Source: Amycolatopsis nivea (GTDB lineage Bacteria; Actinomycetota; Actinomycetes; Mycobacteriales; Pseudonocardiaceae). Taken from it: a DNA stretch of 64,000 bases. Shown here one piece after another: positions 18,076 to 27,374 of this stretch. The notes beneath the pieces were generated by a model. That model worked only from the letters and a program-made list of their open reading frames with translations. It was not told the origin of the DNA and ran no database searches. The stretch spans positions 1 through 64,000 of the forward strand of contig NZ_SDLT01000001.1 of assembly GCF_004522235.1 (NCBI RefSeq). The letters run 5' to 3'. The translations under genes and the position numbers were made by a program. How positions within the stretch are numbered: the first letter of the stretch is position 1; each line of letters starts with the position of its first letter.

Positions 18076-18257
18076 TGCACCCAACGAGCGAGGCACCCAG
18101 CCCCTCCCGCGCACCCCGATACGAAGCCTCCCTGCGGTTCGGGGGTGCTTGTCAAGGCATCTTTCCCGCCTTGACAAGCACCCCCGAACCGTCAGCACAA
18201 TCAAGCTTCGGGGTGCCCCACGCAACCAAGAGCCGATGTCGCCGCCAGGCGACGAGA
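18076..18257 (+). repeat. 182-bp dispersed element, copy A
   Basis: Nearly identical, in reverse complement, to 35046-35227. Its centre (18136-18190) is a hairpin with perfect 23-bp arms, GGTTCGGGGGTGCTTGTCAA plus GGC on the left, and a 9-base loop (ATCTTTCCC). It ends about 100 bases before the rel start. No protein is encoded and no transposase is near. A MITE-like or REP-like element, or a structured RNA, are the options. Confidence 0.8.
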
Positions 18258-18356
18258 AGCCAGCCAACCCACCCCAACACCACGTCACCACCCCGACCAA
18301 AAGACCAACCGGTTACCCTGAAGGTTCGAGGCCGCACGAAGCAGCTGGAGGTGCGG

Positions 18357-20714
18357 GTGAGCCAAGAGCTCGACGCCAACGTCCCCGCCAAAGGCGGTGC
18401 GACTCCCGCCAGGAACGGCGCCACCGCCGCGGACACCGGGCGGCCCAACGGAGCGGCGCCCAACCCCTCCGCGACTCGCCGCGTCCGCGCCCGCCTGGCC
18501 AGGCGAATCACCGCCCAACGAGCCGCCCCGGTCAAACAGGTCCTCGAACCCCTCGCGGTCATCCACCGCGAACTCCACCCGAACTCCGACCTGGGCCAGC
18601 TCCAGCGCGCCTACGACGTAGCCGAAGAACTCCACCGCGAACAACGCCGCAAGTCCGGCGACCCGTACATCACTCACCCCCTCGCGGTAGCCACCATCCT
18701 CGCCGAACTGGGCATGGACACCACCACGCTCGTCGCAGCTCTTCTGCACGACACCGTGGAAGACACCGGCTACTCCCTGGAACAGCTCAAGGCCGACTTC
18801 GGCGACAAGGTCGGCGAGCTGGTCGACGGCGTCACCAAACTCGACAAGGTCAAACTCGGCACCTCGGCCGAAGCGGAGACGATCCGCAAAATGGTGATCG
18901 CGATGGCGAAGGACCCGCGCGTCCTGGTCATCAAGCTCGCCGACCGGCTGCACAACATGCGCACGATGCGCTTCCTGCCGCCGGAGAAGCAGGCCCGCAA
19001 GGCGCGCGAAACGCTCGAAGTGCTCGCCCCGCTGGCGCACCGGCTCGGCATGGCCACGGTGAAGTGGGAGCTGGAAGACCTCGCGTTCGCGATCCTGCAG
19101 CCGAAGAAGTACGACGAGATCGTGCGGCTGGTCGCCGACCGCGCACCCTCGCGCGACACCTATCTGCGCAAGGTGATCGCGGACCTCACGAACAACCTGG
19201 TGTCGTCGCGGATCACCGCGAAGGTCGAGGGGCGGCCGAAGCACTACTACTCGATCCACCAGAAGATGATCGTCCGCGGCCGCGACCTCGACGACATCCA
19301 CGACCTGGTCGGCGTGCGGATCCTGGTCGAGGACGTGCGCGACTGCTACGCCGCGATGGGCGTGGTGCACGCGCTGTGGCAGCCGGTCCCCGGACGGTTC
19401 AAGGACTACATCGCGCAGCCGCGGTTCGGCGTCTACCAGTCGCTGCACACGACGGTGATCGGCCCGGACGGCAAACCGCTCGAGGTGCAGATCCGCACCT
19501 ACGACATGCACCGCACCGCCGAGTACGGCATCGCCGCGCACTGGCGGTACAAGGAAACCAAGGGCACGCACGCCAGCAACAACGCGATGGAGCTGGACGA
19601 GATCGCGTGGATGCGGCAGCTGCTCGACTGGCAGCGCGAGGCCGCGGACCCGGGCGACTTCCTCGAATCGCTGCGCTATGAACTGGCCGCGCGCGAGATC
19701 TTCGTGTTCACGCCGAAGGGCGACGTCATCACGCTGCCGGCGGATTCGACGCCGGTGGACTTCGCGTACGCGGTGCACACCGAGGTCGGCCACCGCTGCA
19801 TCGGCGCGCGCGTGAACGGCAGGCTGGTCGCGCTCGAGCGGAAGCTCGAGAACGGCGAGGTCGTCGAGATCTTCACGTCCAAGGCGGAGAGCGCCGGGCC
19901 GAGCCGCGACTGGCTGCAGTTCGCCGGTTCGCCGAAGGCGCGCGCGAAGATCCGGCAATGGTTCGCGAAGGAGCGCCGCGACGAGGCGATCGACGCGGGC
20001 AAGGAAGCGATCACCAAGGAGATCCGCAAGGTCGGGCTGCCGATCCAGCGGCTCGTGTCGGCGGAGTCGATGGGCTCGGTCGCCACCGAGCTGCGGCACG
20101 GCGACATTTCGTCGCTGTACGCGGCCGTCGGCGAGGGCCACACGAGCGCGAAGCACGTGGTGCAGCGGCTGGTCGCGCTGATCGGCGGGGTCGAGGAGGC
20201 CGAGGAGGAGCTGGCCGAACGGGCCACGCCGTCCACGGTCACGCGCCGCCGCGGTTCGAACGACGTCGGCGTCATCGTGAAGGGCGCGAGCGACGTCTGG
20301 GCGAAGCTGGCGCGTTGCTGCACGCCGGTGCCGGGCGACGAGATCCTCGGCTTCGTGACGCGCGGCGGCGGCGTGAGCGTGCACCGGACCGACTGCACGA
20401 ACGCCGACGACCTGCGGACCCAGCCCGAGCGCTTGGTCGAGGTGGAGTGGGCGCCGTCGTCGTCCTCGGTGTTCCTGGTGGCGATCCAGGTCGAGGCCCT
20501 CGACCGGCACCGGCTGCTGTCGGACGTCACGAAGGTGCTGGCGGACGAGAAGGTGAACATCCTGTCGGCGTCGGTGACGACCTCGCGGGACCGGGTGGCG
20601 GTGAGCCGGTTCTCGTTCGAGATGGGCGATCCGAAGCACCTCGGACACGTGCTGAAGGTCGTGCGCGGGGTCGAGGGTGTGTACGACGTGTACCGGGTGA
20701 CCTCGGCTTCGTAG
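18357..20714 (+). CDS. rel: Bifunctional (p)ppGpp synthetase/hydrolase (Rel)
   Basis: Long RelA/SpoT homologue of 785 residues controlling the stringent response. The HD hydrolase site is intact ([20 protein letters not shown]). The synthetase domain contains [20 protein letters not shown]-type residues and [13 protein letters not shown] domain ([15 protein letters not shown]), a CC-containing helical region ([13 protein letters not shown]) and a C-terminal ACT domain follow. GTG 18357 is used because GGAG lies 6 bases before it. The first 300 bp are markedly C/A-rich. It converges on the DUF1304 gene with a 1-base gap. Confidence 0.95.
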   Translation: MSQELDANVPAKGGATPARNGATAADTGRPNGAAPNPSATRRVRARLARRITAQRAAPVKQVLEPLAVIHRELHPNSDLGQLQRAYDVAEELHREQRRKSGDPYITHPLAVATILAELGMDTTTLVAALLHDTVEDTGYSLEQLKADFGDKVGELVDGVTKLDKVKLGTSAEAETIRKMVIAMAKDPRVLVIKLADRLHNMRTMRFLPPEKQARKARETLEVLAPLAHRLGMATVKWELEDLAFAILQPKKYDEIVRLVADRAPSRDTYLRKVIADLTNNLVSSRITAKVEGRPKHYYSIHQKMIVRGRDLDDIHDLVGVRILVEDVRDCYAAMGVVHALWQPVPGRFKDYIAQPRFGVYQSLHTTVIGPDGKPLEVQIRTYDMHRTAEYGIAAHWRYKETKGTHASNNAMELDEIAWMRQLLDWQREAADPGDFLESLRYELAAREIFVFTPKGDVITLPADSTPVDFAYAVHTEVGHRCIGARVNGRLVALERKLENGEVVEIFTSKAESAGPSRDWLQFAGSPKARAKIRQWFAKERRDEAIDAGKEAITKEIRKVGLPIQRLVSAESMGSVATELRHGDISSLYAAVGEGHTSAKHVVQRLVALIGGVEEAEEELAERATPSTVTRRRGSNDVGVIVKGASDVWAKLARCCTPVPGDEILGFVTRGGGVSVHRTDCTNADDLRTQPERLVEVEWAPSSSSVFLVAIQVEALDRHRLLSDVTKVLADEKVNILSASVTTSRDRVAVSRFSFEMGDPKHLGHVLKVVRGVEGVYDVYRVTSAS

Positions 20715-20715
20715 G

Positions 20716-21117
20716 TCAGAACGCCGTGGCGACGAGCGCGGCCAGCGGTGGGAGTGCCTGGGCGAGCGCCCCGGCGCGTCCCGCACCGCGTGGGCGGCTC
20801 AGTGCGAGCAGGTCGGACACGCCCAGTGCGATGCCGGCGAGCGTCATGAAGGCGCAGCTGTAGAGCAGGAGCACGCGTCCGCCCGCGGTGTCGCCGGTGT
20901 GCAGCAGCACCAGTCCGGTGGCCGGTCCGGCGGCGAGGAACAGGTTGTACCAGCCGACGTTGAACGACCAGAGCCGCGTGGCGGGCAGGTTTTCCGCAGG
21001 GATCCGGAAAATGCCCGCGTGCACGCCCGGGCGTTCGAACAGCAGGACTTCCCACGCGAAGGCCAGCAGGTGCACCAGAACGGCGATCCCGGCGAACACC
21101 TGCACCGCGGCGTTCAC
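20716..21117 (-). CDS. DUF1304-family membrane protein
   Basis: 133 residues with about four transmembrane helices: VQVFAGIAVLVHLLAFAWEVLL, a second around NVGWYNLFLAAGPATG, then LLLYSCAFMTLAGIALG, and a C-terminal helix. FNVGWYN-type motifs fit DUF1304, a small integral-membrane family of unknown role. The GTG start overlaps the stop of the cupin gene (GTGA), so they form a two-gene operon. Confidence 0.75.
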   Translation of the reverse strand: MNAAVQVFAGIAVLVHLLAFAWEVLLFERPGVHAGIFRIPAENLPATRLWSFNVGWYNLFLAAGPATGLVLLHTGDTAGGRVLLLYSCAFMTLAGIALGVSDLLALSRPRGAGRAGALAQALPPLAALVATAF

Positions 21118-21557
21118 GGTGCCTGCTCCGTGAAGGCGACCCCGTGCCGGGCGGCGATGGCGCCGAGCAGCGGCACCGCGTCGGGCCACGGGGCGCCGGA
21201 CGGGACGGTGGCGTCGATTTCGCGGAAGAACCGGCCCATCGCGTCGTCCGGGGTGAGCACGAGGAACTTCGCGTGCGGCGTGTGCACCGTGAAGGTGTTC
21301 GGGGTGTCTGCCGGGATGTGCACGAACGAACCCGGACCCAGGTCGTGGAGTTCGCCGTCGAGGCAGACGGTGATCCGGCCGGACAGGACGTAGAAGCCCT
21401 TCGTCCACGGGTCGGCGTGCGGCGGGACGGCGGGGCCGCGCGGGGCGTCGATCTCGAACAGTTCGTAGCCGCCGGTGTCCGCGGCGGACGCTTTCACCGT
21501 CGCGGTCGAGTCTTGTGTGTCCAGTTCCGGGCCTTCGCCCGCTGCGCTGAGAGTCAT
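21114..21557 (-). CDS. Cupin-domain protein
   Basis: 147 residues forming one cupin barrel. Motif 1 is weakened (PPHADPWTKGFYVLSGRITV), motif 2 is GSFVHIPADTPNTFTVHTP. Such proteins bind metals or act as dioxygenases/isomerases; a substrate cannot be given. The ATG start is 89 bases from the divergently transcribed LuxR-type regulator, which may control it. It is coupled to the DUF1304 gene downstream. Confidence 0.75.
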   Translation of the reverse strand: MTLSAAGEGPELDTQDSTATVKASAADTGGYELFEIDAPRGPAVPPHADPWTKGFYVLSGRITVCLDGELHDLGPGSFVHIPADTPNTFTVHTPHAKFLVLTPDDAMGRFFREIDATVPSGAPWPDAVPLLGAIAARHGVAFTEQAP

Positions 21558-21645
21558 GCCGCCGAAGGTAGAAACGCCGGGGGAGCGGGACCATCCCGGA
21601 ATTCAGGGATACCCGCGCGGGAGGAGCGCGCGCATACTTCGTCGG

Positions 21646-22668
21646 GTGTGGGAAGGCCGGGCGCGGAGCGTGCGGCGGGAGCTGGCGGCTCTCGCCGCGG
21701 CCGGTCGCGGGGTCGCCGAGCTGCACAGCGCGGCCATCGAACTGGTCGAGCGGATCGTGCCCGCCGAACTGACCTGCTGGGCGTCCCTGGACCCGGACAC
21801 CGCCGTGATCAGCTCGATGACCAGCGGCCGGGCGCGGATCCCGGGGCAGTACGAACCGCTGCTGGCGACGTACGAGTACGACGGCGCGGAACCGCACGCC
21901 TTCGCGCAGCTCGCCCGCCGTTCCGTGCCGGTGGCGCGGCTGTCCGACCTGCCGCGCCGCGAACGCGAGCGCAGCGGCCGGTGGACGCAGGTGTGGCGGC
22001 CGCTCGGGCTGGAGAGCGAACTGCGCGTAGGGTTTCGCGCGGACGGCGTCTGCTGGGCCGCGGCGGGTCTGGTGCGCCGCGGCGAGTTCAGCGACCGCGA
22101 GGTGGAATTCCTGCTGTCGATCGGGCCGACGCTGGCCGCGGCCACCCGGGTGGCCGCGCTGGCGCGAGGGGCGGCTCCGGCGGCGGAACCGGCGATCGTC
22201 GTCGTCGGTCCGGACGGTCGCCGTCGCGGCGCGACCGAGGGCGTCGGCGCGTGGGAGTCCGAATTGGACTCGATCGCCGACGGCCGGTTCGCGGTGCTGC
22301 TGCGCGCGGTCGCGACCGGGGCGCAGGCGGCGGCGAGCGGGACGTTCCGGGCCCGGGTCCGCGATGCGCACGGCGGTTGGATTGTGTTGCAGGCCAGCAG
22401 GTTGGTCGCCGACGACGACGCGCGCGACCTCGTCGTGACGATCCGCCGCGCTTCCGGCGGGGAGCTGCTGGACGTGCTGCTCGCGGCGTACCGGCTGACC
22501 GCGCGGGAACGCGACGTGTGCCGGGAAGTCCTGTCCGGACTGTCCACTTCGGACATCGCAGCGCGGCTGGGGATCTCGGCGAACACCGTGCAGGACCACC
22601 TGAAGTCGGTGTTCGGCAAGGTCGGCGTGCGCAGCCGCGGCGAGCTGACGGCGCGGCTGTCCGGTTAG
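21646..22668 (+). CDS. LuxR-family transcriptional regulator with GAF-like sensor region
   Basis: 340 residues. The C-terminal helix-turn-helix is clear (RLTARERDVCREVLSGLSTS, then IAARLGISANTVQDHLKSVF). Upstream, residues 1-190 resemble a GAF/PAS-like sensor but no specific ligand motif is seen. The GTG at 21646 is a tentative start: the purine-rich GGGAGGAG is about 19 bases away, too far for normal spacing, so a leaderless or different start is possible. It diverges from the cupin/DUF1304 operon and precedes an enoyl-CoA hydratase. Confidence 0.8.
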   Translation: MWEGRARSVRRELAALAAAGRGVAELHSAAIELVERIVPAELTCWASLDPDTAVISSMTSGRARIPGQYEPLLATYEYDGAEPHAFAQLARRSVPVARLSDLPRRERERSGRWTQVWRPLGLESELRVGFRADGVCWAAAGLVRRGEFSDREVEFLLSIGPTLAAATRVAALARGAAPAAEPAIVVVGPDGRRRGATEGVGAWESELDSIADGRFAVLLRAVATGAQAAASGTFRARVRDAHGGWIVLQASRLVADDDARDLVVTIRRASGGELLDVLLAAYRLTARERDVCREVLSGLSTSDIAARLGISANTVQDHLKSVFGKVGVRSRGELTARLSG

Positions 22669-22681
22669 GACCCGGTGACCT

Positions 22682-22696
22682 GTCCCACAGTGGGAC
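22682..22696. promoter_or_regulatory. Perfect 15-bp dyad between luxR-type gene and enoyl-CoA hydratase
   Basis: GTCCCAC-A-GTGGGAC lies 29 bases upstream of the hydratase start and 14 bases after the regulator stop. It could be an operator, or a small hairpin terminator without T-run. Confidence 0.4.
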
Positions 22697-22725
22697 GGCG
22701 GTGCGGGCGCATTAGGGTGCTGGAC

Positions 22726-23505
22726 ATGACGGACGGACTCGAGTTCACCCGCGACGGCGCCGTGGCCCGGCTGACGTTCTCCCGCCCGGAGAAGATGAAC
22801 GCGATCACTCGCGGCATGTGGGCGGCGATCCCGGGCGTGGCGGCCGAGGTCGAGGCCGATCCCGAGCTGAAGGTGCTCGTGCTGACCGGGGCTGGACGGC
22901 ATTTCTCCGCCGGTGCGGACATCGGCGAGTTCCGCGAGCTGCGCTCGACGGCCGAGGCCGCCGCGAAGTACGACGAGGCGGTGGACAGCGCGGTGGCAGC
23001 ACTGACCGCGATGCGCAAGCCGACCGTCGCGATGGTCCAGGGCAACTGCATCGGCGGCGGCTGCCAGATCTCGGTCGCCTGCGATTTCCGGTTCGCCGCG
23101 GACGACGCGCGCTTCGGCATCACCCCGGCCAAACTCGGCATCGTCTACCACTTCGCCTCGACGCGGCAGCTGGTGTCGCTGGTCGGACCGGCGAACGCCA
23201 AGTACTTCCTGCTGTCCGGCGAACTGGTCGACGCGCCCCGGGCGCGCGAGATCGGGCTGGTCAACGACGTTTTCCCGGCCGCGGACCTGGACTCCGCGAC
23301 GGCCCGGTTCACCGAGACCCTGTGCGGGCGGTCGCAGGCCTCGGTCCGCGGGATGAACCGGATCATCGAGAAGATCGTCGCGGGGCAGGAGAAGACCGAC
23401 GACGAGGTCGAGGAGATCCGGCTCGCCGCGCTGCACGGGGAGGACTACGCGGAGGGTGTGGACGCGTTCCTGAACCGGCGCGCGCCGAAGTTCACTTACC
23501 GCTGA
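22726..23505 (+). CDS. Enoyl-CoA hydratase/isomerase family protein
   Basis: Crotonase-fold enzyme of 259 residues. It shows the oxyanion-hole segments LTGAGRHFSAGADIGEF and VQGNCIGGGCQISVACDFRF. The second catalytic-acid position falls in GITPAKLGIVYHF, where the canonical Glu of hydratases is not obvious, so isomerase or another crotonase activity is as likely as hydration. ATG 22726 gives the usual family N-terminus. Confidence 0.85.
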   Translation: MTDGLEFTRDGAVARLTFSRPEKMNAITRGMWAAIPGVAAEVEADPELKVLVLTGAGRHFSAGADIGEFRELRSTAEAAAKYDEAVDSAVAALTAMRKPTVAMVQGNCIGGGCQISVACDFRFAADDARFGITPAKLGIVYHFASTRQLVSLVGPANAKYFLLSGELVDAPRAREIGLVNDVFPAADLDSATARFTETLCGRSQASVRGMNRIIEKIVAGQEKTDDEVEEIRLAALHGEDYAEGVDAFLNRRAPKFTYR

Positions 23506-23548
23506 CCGGCACGAATAACCCGTTGACGGCTCAGCGAGACTGAAGCTT

Positions 23549-24295
23549 GTGGCGCTGACCATCCATCACCGCAGTCAGAACCCGGAAATCTTCCGGGCGA
23601 CCGACCACGCCGACTTCGACCGGTCGTGGCCGGTGTTCATGCAGCACAACCCGACCGGGCACCTGTATTACGGCGAACTCGACCCGGTCGCCGACTACGT
23701 GCTGCTCGCGACCGACGGCGACGAACCGGTCGCCAAGGCCTACTCGACACCGTTCGCGTTCGGCGGCCCCGGCCGCGCGACGCTGCCCGACGGCGGGTGG
23801 GACGAGGTGATCCGCTGGCAGCACGCCGACCGGCTCGCCGGCCGCGAACGCACCGCGGCGACCGCGCTGGAGATCGTCGTCCGCAAGGAACGGCAGGGTA
23901 CCGGGCTCGCCTCGGTGATGGTGAACGCGTTGCGGGACAACGCTTTCCGTCTCGGGCACGACGTGCTCTACGCCCCGGTGCGGCCGTCGCAGAAGGCGGA
24001 CGAACCCGAGACTCCGATGAGCGAGTACGCGTACCGGGTGCGCGACGACGGCCTGCCCTACGACGCGTGGCTGCGGGTGCACGTGCGCGCGGGCGGGCGG
24101 ATCGTGAAGGTCTGCCCGGTGTCGATGACCATTCCCGGCACGCTCGCGCAGTGGCGGGAGTGGACCGGGCTGCCGTTGGACACGGATGGTCCGGTGGTCG
24201 TGGAAGGTGCGTTGAGTCCGGTGCTGGTGTCGGTGGCGCAGGACTCGGCGGTGTATGTCGAGCCGAATGTCTGGGTGGAGCACCGGAGGCCGTGA
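23549..24295 (+). CDS. GNAT-like acyltransferase
   Basis: 248 residues. The only clear family mark is an acetyl-CoA loop-like segment, VVRKERQGTGLASVMVNALRDNA (around 110-132), which matches GNAT motif A (R/QxxGxG/A). The N-terminal third (ADFDRSWPVFMQHNPTG) and C-terminal third (CPVSMTIPGTLAQWREWTGL) are less typical, so substrate is unknown. GTG start 43 bases after the hydratase stop; it converges on the aminotransferase gene. Confidence 0.6.
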   Translation: MALTIHHRSQNPEIFRATDHADFDRSWPVFMQHNPTGHLYYGELDPVADYVLLATDGDEPVAKAYSTPFAFGGPGRATLPDGGWDEVIRWQHADRLAGRERTAATALEIVVRKERQGTGLASVMVNALRDNAFRLGHDVLYAPVRPSQKADEPETPMSEYAYRVRDDGLPYDAWLRVHVRAGGRIVKVCPVSMTIPGTLAQWREWTGLPLDTDGPVVVEGALSPVLVSVAQDSAVYVEPNVWVEHRRP

Positions 24296-24302
24296 GGCCG
24301 GG

Positions 24303-25088
24303 CTAGATTTCGTCCCAGGGGGCGGCTTCGTAAGCCGTGGTGAGGAGTTCGGTGGCGGTGGCCGAGGTGCGCAGCGGCACGTCGTCGACCGAGGCGACCG
24401 GGCGGCCGATCGTGGCGGAATTGGTCAGGAACATCGCGTCGAACTCCGGGAGTTCCGCCGGGTAGACCGGCCGCGTCTCCTGCGGTACCCCGGCCGCGCG
24501 CAGCCGGTCCTCCAGCACCAGGTACGTGATTCCCGGCAGCACCTGGGCTTCCGGCCACACGATCGTCCCGTCGCGCAGGAAGCCGACGTTCCAGATCGTC
24601 GCCTCGCTGATCCGGCCGTCGTCGGCGAGGAACACCGCGTCGTCGTAACCGGCGAGGACGGCCGCGCGCGAATGGTGCGTCAGGCCGAAGCCGCCGAGAT
24701 GCTTCACGTGCGGCAGATCCCGTTGGTAGGAAACGGATCGCAGCCGCATCGGCGTGGCGACGTGCGAGCGCGGCGGCGCGGTGCGCACGAGGATTTCGGG
24801 CACCATCGCTGGGTCGTGCGGAGACGAGCGCGAGAAAATGATCACCCGCACCGACAAATCGCCCTGACCGGCGACGAGCCGCCGGACGTAGCGGCGGACC
24901 AGATCGGTGTCCAGTTCGCTGCCGAACACCTCGCGGGTGTTCGCCGCGAGCCGGTCGAGGTGGAAGCGGAGGCCGCGCACGCGCCCGTCGCGGACCTGCA
25001 TCGCGGTGAAATGGCCGTAGCTGGTCGCCGCGGCGGCGAGATCGGCGGCGCCAGGAGCGGCACCGCCGATCTCGACCCGGCCGGTCAC
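24303..25088 (-). CDS. Class IV aminotransferase / aminodeoxychorismate lyase-like
   Basis: PLP enzyme of fold type IV, 261 residues. The Schiff-base lysine is in LPHVKHLGGFGLTHHSR, the Glu in RISEATIWNVGFL holds the pyridine nitrogen, and TNSATIGRPV sits at the C-terminal phosphate site. PabC and D-amino-acid/branched-chain aminotransferases share these motifs and cannot be told apart here. The GTG starts one base after the stop of the cyclophilin gene, forming an operon. Confidence 0.85.
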   Translation of the reverse strand: MTGRVEIGGAAPGAADLAAAATSYGHFTAMQVRDGRVRGLRFHLDRLAANTREVFGSELDTDLVRRYVRRLVAGQGDLSVRVIIFSRSSPHDPAMVPEILVRTAPPRSHVATPMRLRSVSYQRDLPHVKHLGGFGLTHHSRAAVLAGYDDAVFLADDGRISEATIWNVGFLRDGTIVWPEAQVLPGITYLVLEDRLRAAGVPQETRPVYPAELPEFDAMFLTNSATIGRPVASVDDVPLRTSATATELLTTAYEAAPWDEI

Positions 25089-25089
25089 G

Positions 25090-25971
25090 TCAGGAGACCG
25101 TGACCGCGGTGAACTTGACCTGCTGCTTGGGCTCGCCGGTCGACCCGTCCTGGCCGATCGCGCCGATGCCGTTCTTCGCGATCTTGTCGAGCACCTTCAG
25201 GCCCTCGTCGGAGATGCTGCCGAAGATCGTGTACTGCGGCTGCAGCGGCGCGTTGCCGTAGACCATGAAGAACTGGCTGCCGCCGCTGTTCGGCTGGCCG
25301 GTGTTGGCCATCGCGAGGATGCCGCGGCCGTACTTGGCGGTGTCGATGAACTCGTCCGGCACGGTGAATCCCGGGCCGCCGCGGCCGTCGGTCGTCACGT
25401 CGCCCTTCGCGTCCGGGTCGCCGCACTGCAGCATCTGCAGATCGGTGACGCCGAGCCGGTGGCAGATCGTGTCGGTGTAGAAGCCCTGCTTCGCGAGGGC
25501 CTCGAACGCCTGCACGGTGCACGGCGCGAGCGCGCGGTCGAGCGTCATCGGGATGTCGCCCTGGGTGGTCTTCATCGTGATGTTCACGGTCCCGGACGAG
25601 GACACGCTCTTGCCGTCCGGCGCGGTCGCCTTCTTGCCCGACGGAGGCTTGCCGCTCGGGTCGGCCGGGTACGAGCACGTCGTCGGGTTCGGCAGCGCCT
25701 TGGGGCGCTTGGGGAGCGCGGTGCGCTCGGTGGGGATGTTCGTGACGCTCGGGACCGGCGGCGCGGAACTCGACGGCGGCGCGGCGGCCTGCTGGTCGCC
25801 GCTGCCCCCGCTGTTCACGATCCACACCACGAGACCGGCGACGATGAGGACCACACCGCCGACCACTCCAGCGCCCACGATCTTGCGTCGCTTCGCCTGT
25901 TCCGCCCGGCGCACGAGCTGCCGCTCGAGTTTGCGCTTTGCGGCTTCTCGGCGCTGCTGGTTGGTCGCCAC
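25090..25971 (-). CDS. Membrane-anchored cyclophilin-type peptidyl-prolyl isomerase
   Basis: 293 residues: a basic cytosolic start (RREAAKRKLERQLVRRAEQ), one helix (IVGAGVVGGVVLIVAGLVVWIV), a Pro/Ser-rich spacer, then an external cyclophilin domain with ICHRLGVTDLQMLQCGDP, GPGFTVPDEF and SGGSQFFMVYG. It probably assists folding outside the membrane. The active-site Arg of the usual FHRV motif appears here as CHRLG. It matches the actinobacterial cyclophilin found beside rel in M. tuberculosis (Rv2582), with a 4.4-kb insertion between them. Confidence 0.9.
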   Translation of the reverse strand: MATNQQRREAAKRKLERQLVRRAEQAKRRKIVGAGVVGGVVLIVAGLVVWIVNSGGSGDQQAAAPPSSSAPPVPSVTNIPTERTALPKRPKALPNPTTCSYPADPSGKPPSGKKATAPDGKSVSSSGTVNITMKTTQGDIPMTLDRALAPCTVQAFEALAKQGFYTDTICHRLGVTDLQMLQCGDPDAKGDVTTDGRGGPGFTVPDEFIDTAKYGRGILAMANTGQPNSGGSQFFMVYGNAPLQPQYTIFGSISDEGLKVLDKIAKNGIGAIGQDGSTGEPKQQVKFTAVTVS

Positions 25972-26107
25972 CCGCCCTCCAGTTTCCGCTCGAAGTCACA
26001 CGTCTGAGGTAGCGGCAGTGTATGGGCACAGCCTGTTAGGACTCCGTACAGGGGCGGCTAGTCTTCACCGGGTCGTGATCAAGGCCGCTTCCGGGGAGGA
26101 GGGTTCG

Positions 26108-26692
26108 GTGCTCGTCGCCGGGTTCGCCGCGGGTCCGCTGCGCTCGAATTGCTATCTGCTGGCCCCCGCCGCCGGGGGCCCGTGCCTCGTCGTCGACCCG
26201 GGCGAGGGTGCCGCCGGGCCGCTGGCCGAAGCGCTGGCGGAGCACGACCTGACGCCGGTCGCGCTGCTCGCCACGCACGGCCATCCGGACCACGTCGGCG
26301 CGGCCGCCGAGCTTTCGCGCGCTTTTGCCGCACCGGTCCGGCTCCATCCGGGCGACGCCGACTGGTACGACGGGCCCTTCGAACCGCTCGCGCCGGGAGA
26401 GATCGAGGCGGCCGGGCTGACGCTCGGCGTGCTCCCGCTTCCCGGGCACACGCCGGGTTCGGTGGCGTTCACCGTCGAGACCGGCGAGGGTGGCAGGCTG
26501 GTGTTCACGGGGGACACGCTTTTCGCCGGATCGGTCGGGCGCACCGGCGGATCCGGCGCCGACCTGGAGAATTCGTTGCGCACACTGCTCACGCTCGCCG
26601 ACGACACTGTCGTGCTGCCCGGCCACGGACCGGCCACGACCATCGGCCGCGAGCGCGCCGCCAACCCCTTCGTGCCGGGAGCCGCGCAGTGA
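26108..26692 (+). CDS. Metallo-beta-lactamase-fold hydrolase (glyoxalase II-like)
   Basis: 194 residues with the dinuclear zinc motif THGHPDHVG, the third His in PLPGHTPGSVAF, the bridging Asp in FTGDTLFAGSVGR, and the last His in VLPGHGP. The ending GRERAANPF is usual for the actinobacterial Rv2581c-like group. GTG 26108 is preferred over 26075 because GGAGGAGGG sits 5 bases upstream. It diverges from the cyclophilin operon and overlaps the next gene by 4 bases. Confidence 0.9.
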   Translation: MLVAGFAAGPLRSNCYLLAPAAGGPCLVVDPGEGAAGPLAEALAEHDLTPVALLATHGHPDHVGAAAELSRAFAAPVRLHPGDADWYDGPFEPLAPGEIEAAGLTLGVLPLPGHTPGSVAFTVETGEGGRLVFTGDTLFAGSVGRTGGSGADLENSLRTLLTLADDTVVLPGHGPATTIGRERAANPFVPGAAQ

Positions 26693-27330
26693 CCGAGAAG
26701 CCGGCGGAACGCCTGCCGCTGTTCGCCGACGAGCCGAAGCTGCGCCGCCGCCGCGCGTGGTCCGGCGTCTTCGGCGTGCTGATCCTGGCCGCGGCGTTCG
26801 GCGGGATCGCCGGGCTGATCGGCGGGCAGCTGGTAGGGCTGATCGTGGCGGCGGTCGTCGCGCTGCCGCTCATTTACGTGGTCCTCTACGCGTACCGCCG
26901 CCGGATCTGGCTGGAGGGTACGACGCTGGTGGTGCGCACGTGGGGCATCCGGCGGGTGGACCTGCTTTCCGCACCCAGGCTGGACGTGGTGATCAGCGAC
27001 GTGCGCGGCACCCGGACCGTGGCGCTGCTGGTGAACGCGGGCCATCGGCGGCGCGCGGTGAAGCTCGACCTGGCGGTGTTTTCGGGAACCGGCGGACGAG
27101 AGCTGGGAGCGCTGCAGCTGCGTCGGCTGGCGGACGCGGTGCTGAACAACACCGAGGCGAACGGGCTGGTGTTTTCGGAGCTGCTGGTGGCGGAGCTGCG
27201 GGCGGAGGCTCGCGGGGACGCGGTGGCGGAACGACCGTTGTACCGGCTGGCTTCGGCGGCTCCTTCGGGGAAGTACTTGCAGCGGTTTCCCATGGAGGCG
27301 GTTAGCCGCTTTGTCGCGACGTTGGGTTGA
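26689..27330 (+). CDS. Two-helix membrane protein of unknown function
   Basis: 213 residues. A charged N-terminus (DEPKLRRRRAW) leads into two adjacent helices (GVFGVLILAAAFGGIAGLIG and LVGLIVAAVVALPLIYVVLY). A cytosolic beta-rich domain resembling a PH-like fold follows (IWLEGTTLVVRTWGIRRVDL). I do not recognise a named family. It is translationally coupled to the MBL hydrolase through GTGA. Confidence 0.65.
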   Translation: MTEKPAERLPLFADEPKLRRRRAWSGVFGVLILAAAFGGIAGLIGGQLVGLIVAAVVALPLIYVVLYAYRRRIWLEGTTLVVRTWGIRRVDLLSAPRLDVVISDVRGTRTVALLVNAGHRRRAVKLDLAVFSGTGGRELGALQLRRLADAVLNNTEANGLVFSELLVAELRAEARGDAVAERPLYRLASAAPSGKYLQRFPMEAVSRFVATLG

Positions 27331-27370
27331 GTTGGCTGGGGTTGAGCTGGCTGGGGTTGAGTTGGGAGTG
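27326..27370. repeat. Short G/T-rich tandem repeat
   Basis: About three copies of a 15-base unit close to GTTGAGTTGGCTGGG overlap the 3' end of the membrane protein gene and fill the gap to the convergent coiled-coil gene. Confidence 0.7.
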
Positions 27371-27374
27371 GATC

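Noticed and set aside
18149-19681. Alternate plus-strand frame over the 182-bp element and rel
   Set aside because: It starts inside the repeat and then runs in a shifted frame within rel, with Arg/Pro-rich shadow composition. The rel frame is the real one.
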